Notes under the pieces: model-generated
Database searches by the model: none
Told to the model about the DNA's origin: nothing
The model's input: only the letters and a program-made list of their open reading frames with translations
Shown here: piece after piece, positions 1 to 8,897 of the stretch
How the letters are laid out: each line of letters starts with the position of its first letter
How positions within the stretch are numbered: the stretch's first letter is position 1
Source of the DNA: Saprolegnia diclina VS20
Taxonomy: Eukaryota > Oomycota > Saprolegniomycetes > Saprolegniales > Saprolegniaceae
Direction of reading: 5' to 3'
Length of the DNA stretch: 37,914 bases
Assembly: GCF_000281045.1 (NCBI RefSeq)
Contig: NW_008246135.1
Coordinates: 186,520 to 224,433 of the forward strand
Made by a program: the position numbers and the translations under genes

Positions 1-798
1 GCGGCGACGACGGCGCAAGCGTTTAGCCATTTCACGTGGCAGCACACGCTCGGCCAAGCGTTGGTCGTGGACCTTCAAGGCGTCGACGGTCTCTGGACCG
101 ACCCGCAGATCCATGCGCTCGACAAGACGCTCTTTGGTCGCGGCAACCTCGGCGAAGAAGGCATGACGCGCTTCTTTGCGACGCACGAGTGCAACGCCCT
201 CTGCACGGCGCTGGGGCTTCCGCCGTTTGATGGACCGGACCCAATGGCTGCACCCCTACCTCTTGCACCATCGGAGGATGAGATGCGCTGCAGCTGTTGG
301 CTCTGCGGGGCAACGTACACTCGGACGCACGCTGCCGTTGTAGCCGAGCTCAAGGCGAATGACGGGTGCGACGTGCACTGCGATGCGTGCACCGCGCTTA
401 TTACTGCGACAACATCGACCGTGGCCTGCAGCACGTGCAACCGACCCGTGACGTTTGCCGCATACCGCTGCGAGATGGAAGGCGAGGCACCACCAACGCT
501 GTGCATGGGGTGTACGCCACCGACGCTGCCGACGACGTGGATCAAGCGAATCCATGCGGCAGTAGAAACGGCGGCGCAGGCGGACGGGTGGGCGACGCTG
601 GCGGCCGTCGAGCACCACTTGGTCACGGCGCACCCTGGTTTCCGCTCCACTGAGTATGGGTTTGCGGCTCTGGTCGACGTGTTGCGGGCCGCTACCATCG
701 ACGACGGTGCGCGAGGGGTCTCTCTTTCGGAGTCCCTTGGTGCGTCTGGCCGCGTAGCTCTTAGTTACTCGTACATAATCCACATGCCTTGCGATTGA
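1..798 (+). CDS. Alpha-kinase (eEF2K/MHCK type), C-terminal part, with Cys-rich and LOTUS-like tail; 5' end outside window
   Basis: Frame 1 is open from the first base to the TGA at 796-798, giving 265 residues with no start in view, so the gene begins to the left. Residues about 7-72 match the C-terminal half of the alpha-kinase fold: an FSHFTW block, DLQGVDGLWTDPQIH, the GRGNLGEEGM glycine-rich loop, then a THECNALC block that supplies zinc ligands in this family. These atypical kinases phosphorylate Ser/Thr in helical substrates. Residues about 98-180 hold CxxC and CxxxC pairs that look zinc-binding. Residues about 185-245 resemble a LOTUS/OST-HTH winged helix (WATLAAVEHHLV, then PGFRSTEYGFAALVDVL), a fold that binds RNA or helicases. 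The last 20 residues look non-conserved and could be read-through of an unrecognised intron. The kinase assignment is strong; the LOTUS call is by eye. Confidence 0.85.
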   Translation, partial: AATTAQAFSHFTWQHTLGQALVVDLQGVDGLWTDPQIHALDKTLFGRGNLGEEGMTRFFATHECNALCTALGLPPFDGPDPMAAPLPLAPSEDEMRCSCWLCGATYTRTHAAVVAELKANDGCDVHCDACTALITATTSTVACSTCNRPVTFAAYRCEMEGEAPPTLCMGCTPPTLPTTWIKRIHAAVETAAQADGWATLAAVEHHLVTAHPGFRSTEYGFAALVDVLRAATIDDGARGVSLSESLGASGRVALSYSYIIHMPCD

Positions 799-1738
799 CT
801 CAGCCATGGTGTCGCCAGTGAGGAATCCAACCTTGTTCAGAAGCGCTGGAAATGCACCGACGCGGTCTTGTTGGGCCAGACAACAGCACGCTCAAGGAGA
901 AGCTGCGCTTGAGCTTAAGCTTAGTCCGTCCGCCTACCTAGTGCTAACCGAGGTGGAACTGCGCTTGGCTTAACCCAGGCGAAAACACAACACGAGCTTA
1001 GCAGCGCATAGGCGAGCAAGGCAGGTGGAAAGGGGGCGTCAAATGACCAAGTGAGCGCAAAGCTCCGCCACCCAAAAACACCTCCTGAAAGAATATAGTG
1101 CATGCACGTACCGATTCTTGGAGACCATCGTTGAAGATACCTGAGGCGTCTCATAGCTGTCACTTGCGACTGTGCGTTGCACAAGACGGGTGGTGAACAA
1201 TGTACTGGCCGCGACAACATTGCGACCAACGGCATAACTTCCGTAGTGCCAAAGGAATCGTGATTCTTATCCCTCTCCGATCTGAGTTGCACCGACGACG
1301 CCAACCACGCACGCGAGCGTTTCACCTCTTGGCCAATCCGAAATTGCCACGTCATGGCCTTCGTCTCGGCTTTTCATTCGTCAAAACCAAATGGTTGAAA
1401 CCCATGCGCTCATTTTAGTACATTCCCCATCATATTCTAGTATGGCAGCACACCCCGTTGTATCTTTACGCTGCAAGAGTCGACTCACAGGTCGACTTCT
1501 TGGTCAACACGTTGCGACATCGGAGATTTGCCCCTGTCTGCTCCGACAACTTCGAGGGGACTTGGAGTCGTCAACACCGTTGGTCGATATCTACTACTAG
1601 CAAAAATGGTCGCTTGAGAGAGCCTGGTGATGGCGAGAGGCGATGATGCTTGACACGAGTGGATCCACATTCGCATTGTATTTTTGTTGAGTTGCCTGGC
1701 GGCCGTTATATTGGTCGCCGTTGTCGGTTTACTTCGGA
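799..1738. other. Intergenic region, no gene recognised
   Basis: These 940 bases lie between the alpha-kinase stop and the first usable ATG of the membrane-protein gene. Short frames here have no family resemblance. The last 90 bases contain a hydrophobic frame from about 1654 to 1725 (VFLLSCLAAVILVAVV) that could be an extra 5' exon or signal anchor of the downstream gene, but I could not link it by a convincing splice. A CCAAT lies near 1333 with no obvious gene start close by. Confidence 0.5.
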
Positions 1739-3630
1739 ATGATCCATCTCCTGCCCACAGCCTTCATCTTCGGGCGCTCTCGGTCTTCGGGCCGGAGCGT
1801 CGTGCACCACCGCGTCTGCTGGAGTGCCAGCCCGATGCTCGTCAGTCTCTTCATGCTGCTCAACCTCGTGGCGATGGTACTCTCCTCTTCCCATGTACTT
1901 CGATATGACGTCTTTTGACGGCGTAGCCCATGAAGGCGTACATCTCGGAAGCCTTTCCATGGACGTCCTTGGCACCCATGCCATCGTTTGCGTCGTTCAG
2001 CAGCTTTAACGCGACAACACTCGTCGACTTGCAAGCGCGATACAACTCGGCGACGCTTCCTAAGGGCGCTGCCAACTTTGCCGACGGCAACAATGGCGCC
2101 CAAGTGCTACGCCAGCTCCTTCCACGCGGTCCATCCATTCCCCAAGCCCGCTGCACCTCGGATTTTCTTGTGGGCAAGCCTGGTAGTATTTACTATGGCA
2201 GCTACACCCGGGACTTGCTCTGTGCGTTTGCTGCCGCGAACGATACGACAGTGCACTCGGACCCCTGGGATCGTCGCGGGTCGTGCATGACCACGTCGGC
2301 GCCCGGGCTTGTCCTCGGCTACCATTGCATCTGGCTCACGGCCGGCGATGCCCTCCATTTGTCGAGTCCGCCTCCTGGTGTTTACACGCTGACCTTTGCC
2401 ATGGCAATTGCTCCGTACCCTCACTGGTACTGGACCAAGTTTGTCTACCGCGTGGGCACCACAGTCGGCATTGGGCTGCTGCTCTGGCGCCGCTACTACA
2501 AACACTGCGTAGCCCTCCAGCGTCAACTGGCGCGCCTCGGACACGCCCACGAGCTTCGCTCTGGCGAGTATTCGTATGTGATTTCGATCGGCGACCCGAC
2601 CGCGGTGGTGCTGACCAACCCGTGGGTTGCGCTCGCCTTCTTCGTCGACGTCTGGGCGAGCTTTGACACGCTCTCGTTTGCCGTCCTCCGTGGCTCGCAG
2701 AACGAAGATGCCATCGAGCTTCTCGTCGCCTTCCTGTACCTCTCCCGAGCGGTAGTAACGTCGTGGTTGAGAACTTGAGTGAATCTGACGCCATTCGTAG
2801 GTCTGGCTCGCGTACTTTGGCCTCTCCGTCATGTCGGCGGGCCTCAAGCACTGGAGGAAAGAGCACGTCTTTGGCGAGGTGGACCCGACGCTGGTCGCGA
2901 TTGCCGTCACGATCTATGGCCCACTGCTCACGTACTTCATGGGCAACTCGGCCTGGCTACTGCAAGTCTACTGGTACCTCGAAGAGTGCATGGTGCCCAC
3001 GTCGGCGCACGGCCACGAGCTCGTCGTTCTGCTTCCTTGCCTCATTTACACGCTAAGTCTTACCATGGCGCCGCTACTCTTTGGCCTCGTCAAAGCCATA
3101 GCAGGTACTTGGCTCGAAAAATTCTCGTCTTCCTTTGGTTGGCATTGACGAGCTGCCTAGTGCGTTGGCATGACGCCACGGAAAGCGACGAACGATACAG
3201 CAGCCTCCGCTTCACGACAGCCAAGACGCGGGCCATCGTTGCTATCTTTCGCCTCTGCCAGCCGCAAGTGGCGGTCTCAGTCCTCAAGCTCGGTGGGACC
3301 ATCTATGCTCTCTTCGACGCAGCGCCGCGCTACAAGGCCAACCCGACCATTAGCTACGTTGGCACCGATTGCTTTGTGTATTGCTATCGCAACGGTGAGC
3401 TCGAGATGCGCCTGCGGCTCAGCCTCCTCGAGGCGCTCGACGTCCACGCGTCGGCTAAGAGCGAGCGAGCTGCTGTCGACACGCGCGAGGTCTCGCCCTT
3501 TACCATGCACGAGCTCGTGCTGCCCATGGGCATCCAGCGTCCTGGCGAAAGGAAGATCAAGGTGTCACCGACGCCAGCGCGGAGCGTCCGCCTCCGTCGA
3601 CCCCGCGAGCCGTCGGTGTGGTGTCTCTGA
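1739..3630 (+). CDS. Hypothetical multi-pass membrane protein
   Basis: The model is join(1739..1876, 1927..2751, 2801..3104, 3161..3630), 578 residues, with introns of 50, 49 and 56 nt that each begin GTA and end TAG and keep the frame. An N-terminal hydrophobic segment (PMLVSLFMLLNLVAM) is followed by about 150 residues with several Cys and N-glycosylation-like sites (FNATT, ANDTT), probably lumenal or extracellular. About six further hydrophobic segments follow, including FVYRVGTTVGIGLLLW, WVALAFFVDVWASFDTLSF, LVAIAVTIYGPLLTYF and LVVLLPCLIYTLSLTMAPLLF. A soluble, charged tail of roughly 150 residues ends the protein. I do not recognise the family. The start is uncertain: ATG 1739 is the first in frame, but an upstream exon is possible. 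Frame and intron consistency support the downstream exons well. Confidence 0.65.
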
Positions 3631-3708
3631 GCAAACGTCGAATAAAATATCGAAGCATGTGTTGTCCAATCCAAACGCTTGCTTTGGCATCACGATCGTT
3701 CTTTTCGA

Positions 3709-3713
3709 CCAAT
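3709..3713 (+). promoter_or_regulatory. CCAAT box of the TMTC gene
   Basis: A CCAATCA element begins 38 nt before ATG 3747, and a second CCAAT lies at 3666-3670. The same pentamer in gene-sense orientation precedes several other genes here. Binding by an NF-Y type factor is inferred from the motif only. Confidence 0.45.
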
Positions 3714-3746
3714 CACAAACGCATTCGATCTTCGCTAGATCTCGGC

Positions 3747-6104
3747 ATGAAGGCCGTGAGCGCGTGGTCAGGCACCGCCGGCCTCGGCGCCGTCGCCGCC
3801 CTCGCCGCCGCCACCTTCGCCAACACCCTTTCCTGCGGCTTTGTATGGGACGACCGCGCCGCGATCTTGACGAACCGCGACTTGCGCACGGACGAGACGT
3901 CGGTGTGGGACCTCTGGAGCCACGACTTTTGGGGCATGGCACTCACGTCGCCGACGAGCCACAAGAGCTACCGACCACTCACAGTGCTCACGTTTCGAGT
4001 CAACTATGCCCTCGGTGGCTACAACCCGATGGGCTACCATCTGCTAAACGTCCTACTGCACATTGCGGCGTCGGTACTGGTCGTCGTGGTCGGCCGTCGG
4101 GTGGTGGCACCGTTCGGTGCGTCGAACACACCCGTCCTCGCCGGCCTTCTCTTCGCCGTCCATCCGATCCACTGCGACTCGGTTGCGAGCGTCGTTGGCC
4201 GCGCCGACGTCCTGTGCACCTGTCTCTCACTGCTGGCATTTTGCCTCTACGACGCCTCGGCCTCCGCCACGTGCACCAACTGGCCGCTCTACACCGCGAG
4301 CCTCGTCTGTGTCCTTGCAGGTACAACACATCATTCTCTTCTTGCAGTCGATGAATCCCATATGACTCTAGCCACCTTGTGCAAAGAACTCGGGGCCACG
4401 ACCCTGGGCATTCTCGTGGCGCTTGAGCTGCTGCGCACCGCGCCGCCGCCATCCAGGTCCAAGCGACTCGGTCTATCAGCTGGCGTCGTCCGCGTAGCGC
4501 TTCTTTTGGGTCTCGGCAGCGCCGCCATTGCCTCTCGCATCGCGCTCAACGGCGACCAGACCCTCTACGCATGGTCGATCTTTGAGAATGACGTGTCGCT
4601 GCTTCCATGGGGCCTTCCGCGTCTCCTGACCACGCTGCACACGCACGGCTGGTACCTCTACAAGCTCGTCTGGCCGCAGTATCTCTGCTACGACTATGGC
4701 TTTCGAACGATCCCGATCATCTCGTCGCTCTTCCAGATGGAAAATCTGGGAACGGTGCTCGCCTATGCGGCTCTCCTGGTGCTACTACGCGTAGCGTTCG
4801 ACCGCCGGCAGACGTCGCCGTTGCTTCTGCTCACGTCCTTTGGTCTCTTCCCGTTTATACCGGCCGCCAACCTCTTGTTTCCCGTCGGCACCATCGTCGC
4901 CGAGCGGCTCATGTATTTTCCCAGCGTCGGCTTTTGCTTTGTCTTGGGGTACGCACTGGACTCGGCGCTGCGTGTCTCAGTGCGCTGGCGGTATGTCCTG
5001 CTCGTCACCTTGGTGTTGGCGCTGGTGACGGTCGGACTCGCCCGGTCGATGGCCCGCAACACCGAGTGGTCGTCCGAGACACGCCTCTTTGAAGCTTCGG
5101 TCCTCACGGCGCCGTGGAGCGTCAAAGTCCTGAGCAACCTGTCCAAAGTACTCCTCGGACCGGACCCGCCACGGGCTGCCGCGTACCTGGAACGTGCGCT
5201 CTCGGTCGCGCCGCGCTACGCCGTGGGCCATCTGAACCTCGGCCTGGCCTACGCTGGCATGGGGAAGCCACTGCATGCGATGCAGAACCTTCTCGACTCG
5301 ATCGACGTCGACCCGAGCCTGGCGGTGTGTGATTGTGTCCACTCGATACGTTGATAGTGTATTGATACGCGATCGTAGGCGTATGGGTACCTGGGGCGGT
5401 ACGCATCGAGCTTTTACCTCACGTCGCAGCACGAGCAGTTTGCCATGAGCAACGCGACGCACGCGCGCAAGCTCGCGCACCACTTGCTCGACCACGCGAT
5501 CGCCCAAGGCGCGAGCATGCCGGGTCTCTTCTTCATGCGCGGTCTTCTCGCGTACTACACCAAGGACTTTGTAACCGCCGTTACGTACGCCAATCTTGGT
5601 CTTCTTAGAGCGTATGGAGATGAACGTAGGTACTTTGGCGCGACGGTGCAAGCCAACGACGTCGTGCGCGCCCGAGGCTACGACCTGGAAGAGCTCGTGA
5701 CGCCGTGCGCTGCGCAAAACATGCTCGCCTTGTCGCTGGACGAAAGCGGCGACGTTGATGGCGCCTTCAACTTGTACATGGAGTATGTCCAAGCGCAGTC
5801 GCAGTGCCTCGAGATCTACAACAACGCAGCGATGCGCCTGCGCGATCGCGGCCGGCTGGACGAAGCGGCGCAGCTGCTCACGACCGGCTTGCACCGCTTT
5901 CCCGACTCGGTCATTTTGTTGATGAATGCGGCGCAGGTCGCCGAGGACCGCGGCAACGACGTCGAAGCCTACTCGCTCTTCCTCAAGGGCTTCGCCATCG
6001 ACCCGACCAACGAATCGCTGCTCGCCAAGCACGCCAACCTTGTGCCAAAGCTTGCCAAGCCGCTGCAGTCGGGCACCGTGGCACCGCAGCCCATGGCTTC
6101 CTAG
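3747..6104 (+). CDS. TMTC-family ER O-mannosyltransferase with C-terminal TPRs
   Basis: The model is join(3747..4320, 4372..5324, 5379..6104), 750 residues. The N-terminal half is a GT-C type polytopic domain: a first membrane segment followed by GFVWDDRAAI (Asp35-Asp36, the acidic pair after the first membrane segment), SHKSYRPLTVLTFRVNYAL, and HPIHCDSVASVVGRADVL, all diagnostic of TMTC proteins. A later CKELG block and PAANLLFPVGTIVAERLMYFPS also fit. The C-terminal third is TPR repeats (AVGHLNLGLAYAGMGKPLHA and several more). Family members transfer mannose from dolichol-phosphate-mannose to Ser/Thr of secreted domains in the ER lumen. The first intron (51 nt) has no stop in frame, so an unspliced reading adds 17 residues; removing it restores AATLCKELG as in the family. 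The second intron (54 nt) contains stops. ATG 3747 was chosen because it starts just before the first membrane segment and follows a CCAAT box. Confidence 0.9.
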
Positions 6105-6511
6105 GACCACATAGAGGCTCGTAAACGCTTGTAGTACAGTGCACCTACATGCACCCGTGATGCTCCTGGAGCAAGCTGCATGGACGTTGTTGAGGCGAGC
6201 GCGATGGGCGGCGCGCGATGGGCGGCTGTGCCACATCGGTTGTTCACGAATCGAGTTGGATCTGCGCGATGGATACGTGGACCCCCTACCTCGACGATAT
6301 CAGATGGGTCCCATGCTGGGTGGGTCCTTGGTTTAGTTATTTCTAGATGGCATATATTTCGTAGGTTGAGTTTGAAAAGAACTTGATTGGGCAGGACCCG
6401 GGTACAGCATTTTGGGGTACCCATATTCAATGGTAACGGCGCTGCATCACAAGCCCATTCTCGGTCGCCACAATACTTCGTCCATCGTCGGTTCCCCGCT
6501 GCCTCCGCGCC
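6105..6511. other. Intergenic region, no gene recognised
   Basis: The 407 bases between the TMTC stop and the dihydroorotase start presumably hold the TMTC 3' UTR and the dihydroorotase promoter. I see no conserved frame and no clear CCAAT in gene sense close to ATG 6512. Confidence 0.5.
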
Positions 6512-7757
6512 ATGTCGACCTCTGCCCGTAGCCCGCTGCGCCTCCGCGCCGCCGATGATATGCACCACCACCTGCGCGACGGCGCGGCCCTCAAGCTCAC
6601 GGTCGAGCAGGCGTCAGCGCAGTTCCGCCGCGTCGTGGTCATGCCCAACCTCGTGCCGCCGGTCACGACCGCCGAGAAGGCCGTCGCGTACCGCGAGCGC
6701 ATCCTTGCGCACGTGCCCGCGGGCCGCGCCTTTGAGCCGCTCATGACGTTGTACATGACGGATGGCACGACGCCCGAGACGATCCGCGCGGCCAAGGCCT
6801 CTGGTGTTGTCCACGCCGTCAAGTACTACCCTGGTACGCAAACCCTTAATCTCCCATCGTTCAACATGCATGCGGCGTAGCTGGCGCGACGACCAACTCG
6901 GACTCGGGCGTCACCAAGATCGACAACATCTACCCCGTGCTCGAGACCATGGCGGAGCTTGGCATGCCGCTGCTCGTCCACGGTGAGGTGACGGACCAGA
7001 CCGTTGACATCTTTGACCGCGAGGCCGCGTTCATCGAGTCGGTGTTGAAGCCGCTCATTGCGCGCTTCCCGCGCCTCAAGCTTGTCATGGAGCACATTAC
7101 GACCGCCGACGCCGTCAAGTTTGTGTCGGAAGCGCCTGCGAACGTCGGCGCGACCATCACGTGCCATCACTTGCTGTACAACCGCAACGGTACACTATCG
7201 TCATCTTGGTTGCGTCAAAGTCACCGAGTTGTAAATGTAGCCATCTTCCAGGGCGGTCTTCGCCCGCACAAGTACTGCCTCCCGGTGCTGAAGCGCGAGA
7301 CGCACCGCCTTGCGCTGCTCGGGGCCATCCAGAGCGGCAGCCCCAAGTTCTTCCTCGGCACGGACAGCGCGCCGCACATCGTCGAGAAGAAGCACTCGGG
7401 CTGCGGTAGGCGACTTGGCGAAATGTGTACAACACCAACCACCGTCCATGTAGGCTGCGCCGGCATCCATACCGCCCACGCGGCGCTCGAACTCTACGCC
7501 GAAGCGTTTGATGCCGCCGGGTGCCTCCCGCATTTCGAGGTAATACATTCGACCCAACGATCCATATGGAAACGATTGGATATGGATAGAAATTTTGCTC
7601 GGAGAACGGCGCGCGCTTTTACGGCCTGCCGCTCAACGACGGCAGCGTGACGCTGGCGCATACGACGTGGACGGTCCCGGAATCCTACGCCTTTGACACG
7701 AGCGCCGTCGTGCCGCTCCGTGCTGGCGAGACGATTGCGTGGAAGAAGACCGACTAA
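6512..7757 (+). CDS. pyrC: Dihydroorotase, bacterial PyrC (class II) type
   Basis: The model is join(6512..6833, 6881..7189, 7241..7405, 7454..7539, 7590..7757), 349 residues, almost exactly the length of E. coli PyrC (348). It catalyses reversible ring closure of N-carbamoyl-aspartate to dihydroorotate, the third step of UMP synthesis, in the cytosol. The metal-binding [10 protein letters not shown] motif is at residues about 14-23. [10 protein letters not shown], the YYP block that carries the carboxylated Lys (AVKYYP), [40 protein letters not shown] and the SGCGCAG segment follow in family order. Each of the four introns (47, 51, 48, 50 nt) restores a conserved block when removed, for example [12 protein letters not shown] and HFE-KFCSENG. 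It is a stand-alone enzyme, not part of a CAD fusion. The initiator ATG gives a short N-terminus before the metal motif, as in the family. Confidence 0.95.
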
Positions 7758-8219
7758 GTCCAAGCCGCATGCATCCATACATCCCACGTATTTTCGTTGC
7801 ACGCTTCTACGTTGCTAGCGTCCTTGCATGGGCATGTGTATATGGAGGGAATTCGAGGTCTCAAGTAGTCGGAGGATGGCCAAGAGTCAATATAAACAGT
7901 GGAATGACCCTTGCGTGGGCGACTTTGGTTGTACAGCGCGAGTACCTGAAGCTCGTCCCGACGCCTCATCGTTGCGCAGTGTGGCCGTAGCAGGTTGGCG
8001 CAGTGGCAAGCGACGACCCTCTCTAGTTAGTAGACGTCTCGCTCTAGTCGGACGTCGGACGCCGTGCGTTCTGCGCCCGTGGGCTGCCACGTACTCTGTT
8101 GTCGGAGAAAAATCGCGTAAAAATAGCCAATGGCGTTGGAGCGGTTAAGGAACGTGCGATTAGCCAGCATGTTGCTTGCGTCCAGTTTTGCATTTGCCAA
8201 AGATACAAGCAGCAGCAGC
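7758..8219. other. Intergenic region with CCAAT box of the REEP gene
   Basis: This 462-base region separates dihydroorotase from the REEP gene. It holds CCAAT at 8127-8131 in the sense of the downstream gene. The frame stays open upstream to an ATG at 8130, but that ATG is made of the last bases of CCAATGG and is probably promoter, not coding. Confidence 0.5.
8127..8131 (+). promoter_or_regulatory. CCAAT box of the REEP gene
   Basis: CCAATGG begins 93 nt before ATG 8220 and overlaps the alternative ATG at 8130. The same CCAATGG arrangement precedes the second and third Vti1 genes, which argues that this is a promoter element and that translation starts downstream. Confidence 0.45.
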
Positions 8220-8828
8220 ATGGGCTCGGTCATCTCGCGGCCGGTCGTGACGTCGGTGGGCGTCCTGTACCCGGCGTACGCAAGCTTCAAGGCGCTCGAG
8301 ACGCCGTCGACGGACGATGACAAGCAGTGGCTCACGTACTGGGTCGTCTTCTCCATCACGTCGTCGGCCGAAGAGGTCGCGGAGCGCGTAGTCTCGTACC
8401 TGCCGGGCTACTATGTCCTCAAGTGCATCTTCCTCGTGTGGCTCATGCTGCCCAAGACGCGCGGTGCGATCGTCGTCTATGACAGATACCTCCAGCCGCT
8501 CCTCAAGCAGTACGAGCCACTGCTCGATGCCAAGCTTGCGGCGTTGAAGACCTACGTGGACAACTGGATCGCCGATATGAAGGCCAACGGCGCTTCCTAC
8601 ATCAAACAAGGCCTGACGATCAGCATCGAGAAGGCCATGGAGGTCCAGGAGGCGGCTGCAAACAGCCCGCTTAAGGCCAAAGTCGCCGACAAGATGGCCG
8701 AGATGAAGACGAAAGGCTTGCAGATGACGTCGGACGGCGTCGCCAAGATCAAGGCGCAGGTCTCGCGCCGCAAGCTGTCGTCCGCGATCGACGCCGACGT
8801 GGACGCCGAGCCCGAAGCCATCGAGTAG
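8220..8828 (+). CDS. REEP/DP1/HVA22 (TB2) family ER membrane-shaping protein
   Basis: Single exon, 202 residues from ATG 8220. The TB2/DP1/HVA22 domain occupies residues about 10-95: GVLYPAYASFKALE, DDDKQWLTYWVVF, then PGYYVLKCIFLVWLMLPKTRGAIVVYDRYLQPLL, all strongly matching the family. These hairpin membrane proteins bend and stabilise tubular ER and act in ER traffic or stress. The remaining half is an amphipathic, Lys/Ala-rich helical region (repeated KM, AEMKTK and VAKIKAQV stretches) ending in an acidic tail. A longer product from ATG 8130 would add a Ser-rich N-terminus, but that codon sits inside the CCAAT box and the family domain begins right after 8220. The stop is 69 nt from the convergent PRPP synthetase stop. 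Confidence 0.92.
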   Translation: MGSVISRPVVTSVGVLYPAYASFKALETPSTDDDKQWLTYWVVFSITSSAEEVAERVVSYLPGYYVLKCIFLVWLMLPKTRGAIVVYDRYLQPLLKQYEPLLDAKLAALKTYVDNWIADMKANGASYIKQGLTISIEKAMEVQEAAANSPLKAKVADKMAEMKTKGLQMTSDGVAKIKAQVSRRKLSSAIDADVDAEPEAIE

Positions 8829-8897
8829 ACGTAACCGAAGACGATTATCTATACCACATGCATGTTGTTGCACCATTTTTGCTGTCGCAAAACGCGC

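Noticed and set aside
4977-6236. 419-codon minus-strand frame opposite the TMTC gene
   Set aside because: It is an antisense shadow: the plus strand carries clear TMTC/TPR sequence and the minus frame has no recognisable motif.
8130-8219. 30-residue N-terminal extension of the REEP protein from ATG 8130
   Set aside because: The ATG is formed by the CCAATGG promoter element, and the conserved domain starts shortly after ATG 8220. The same reasoning rejects ATG 21286 and the upstream extension of Vti1 copy 3.
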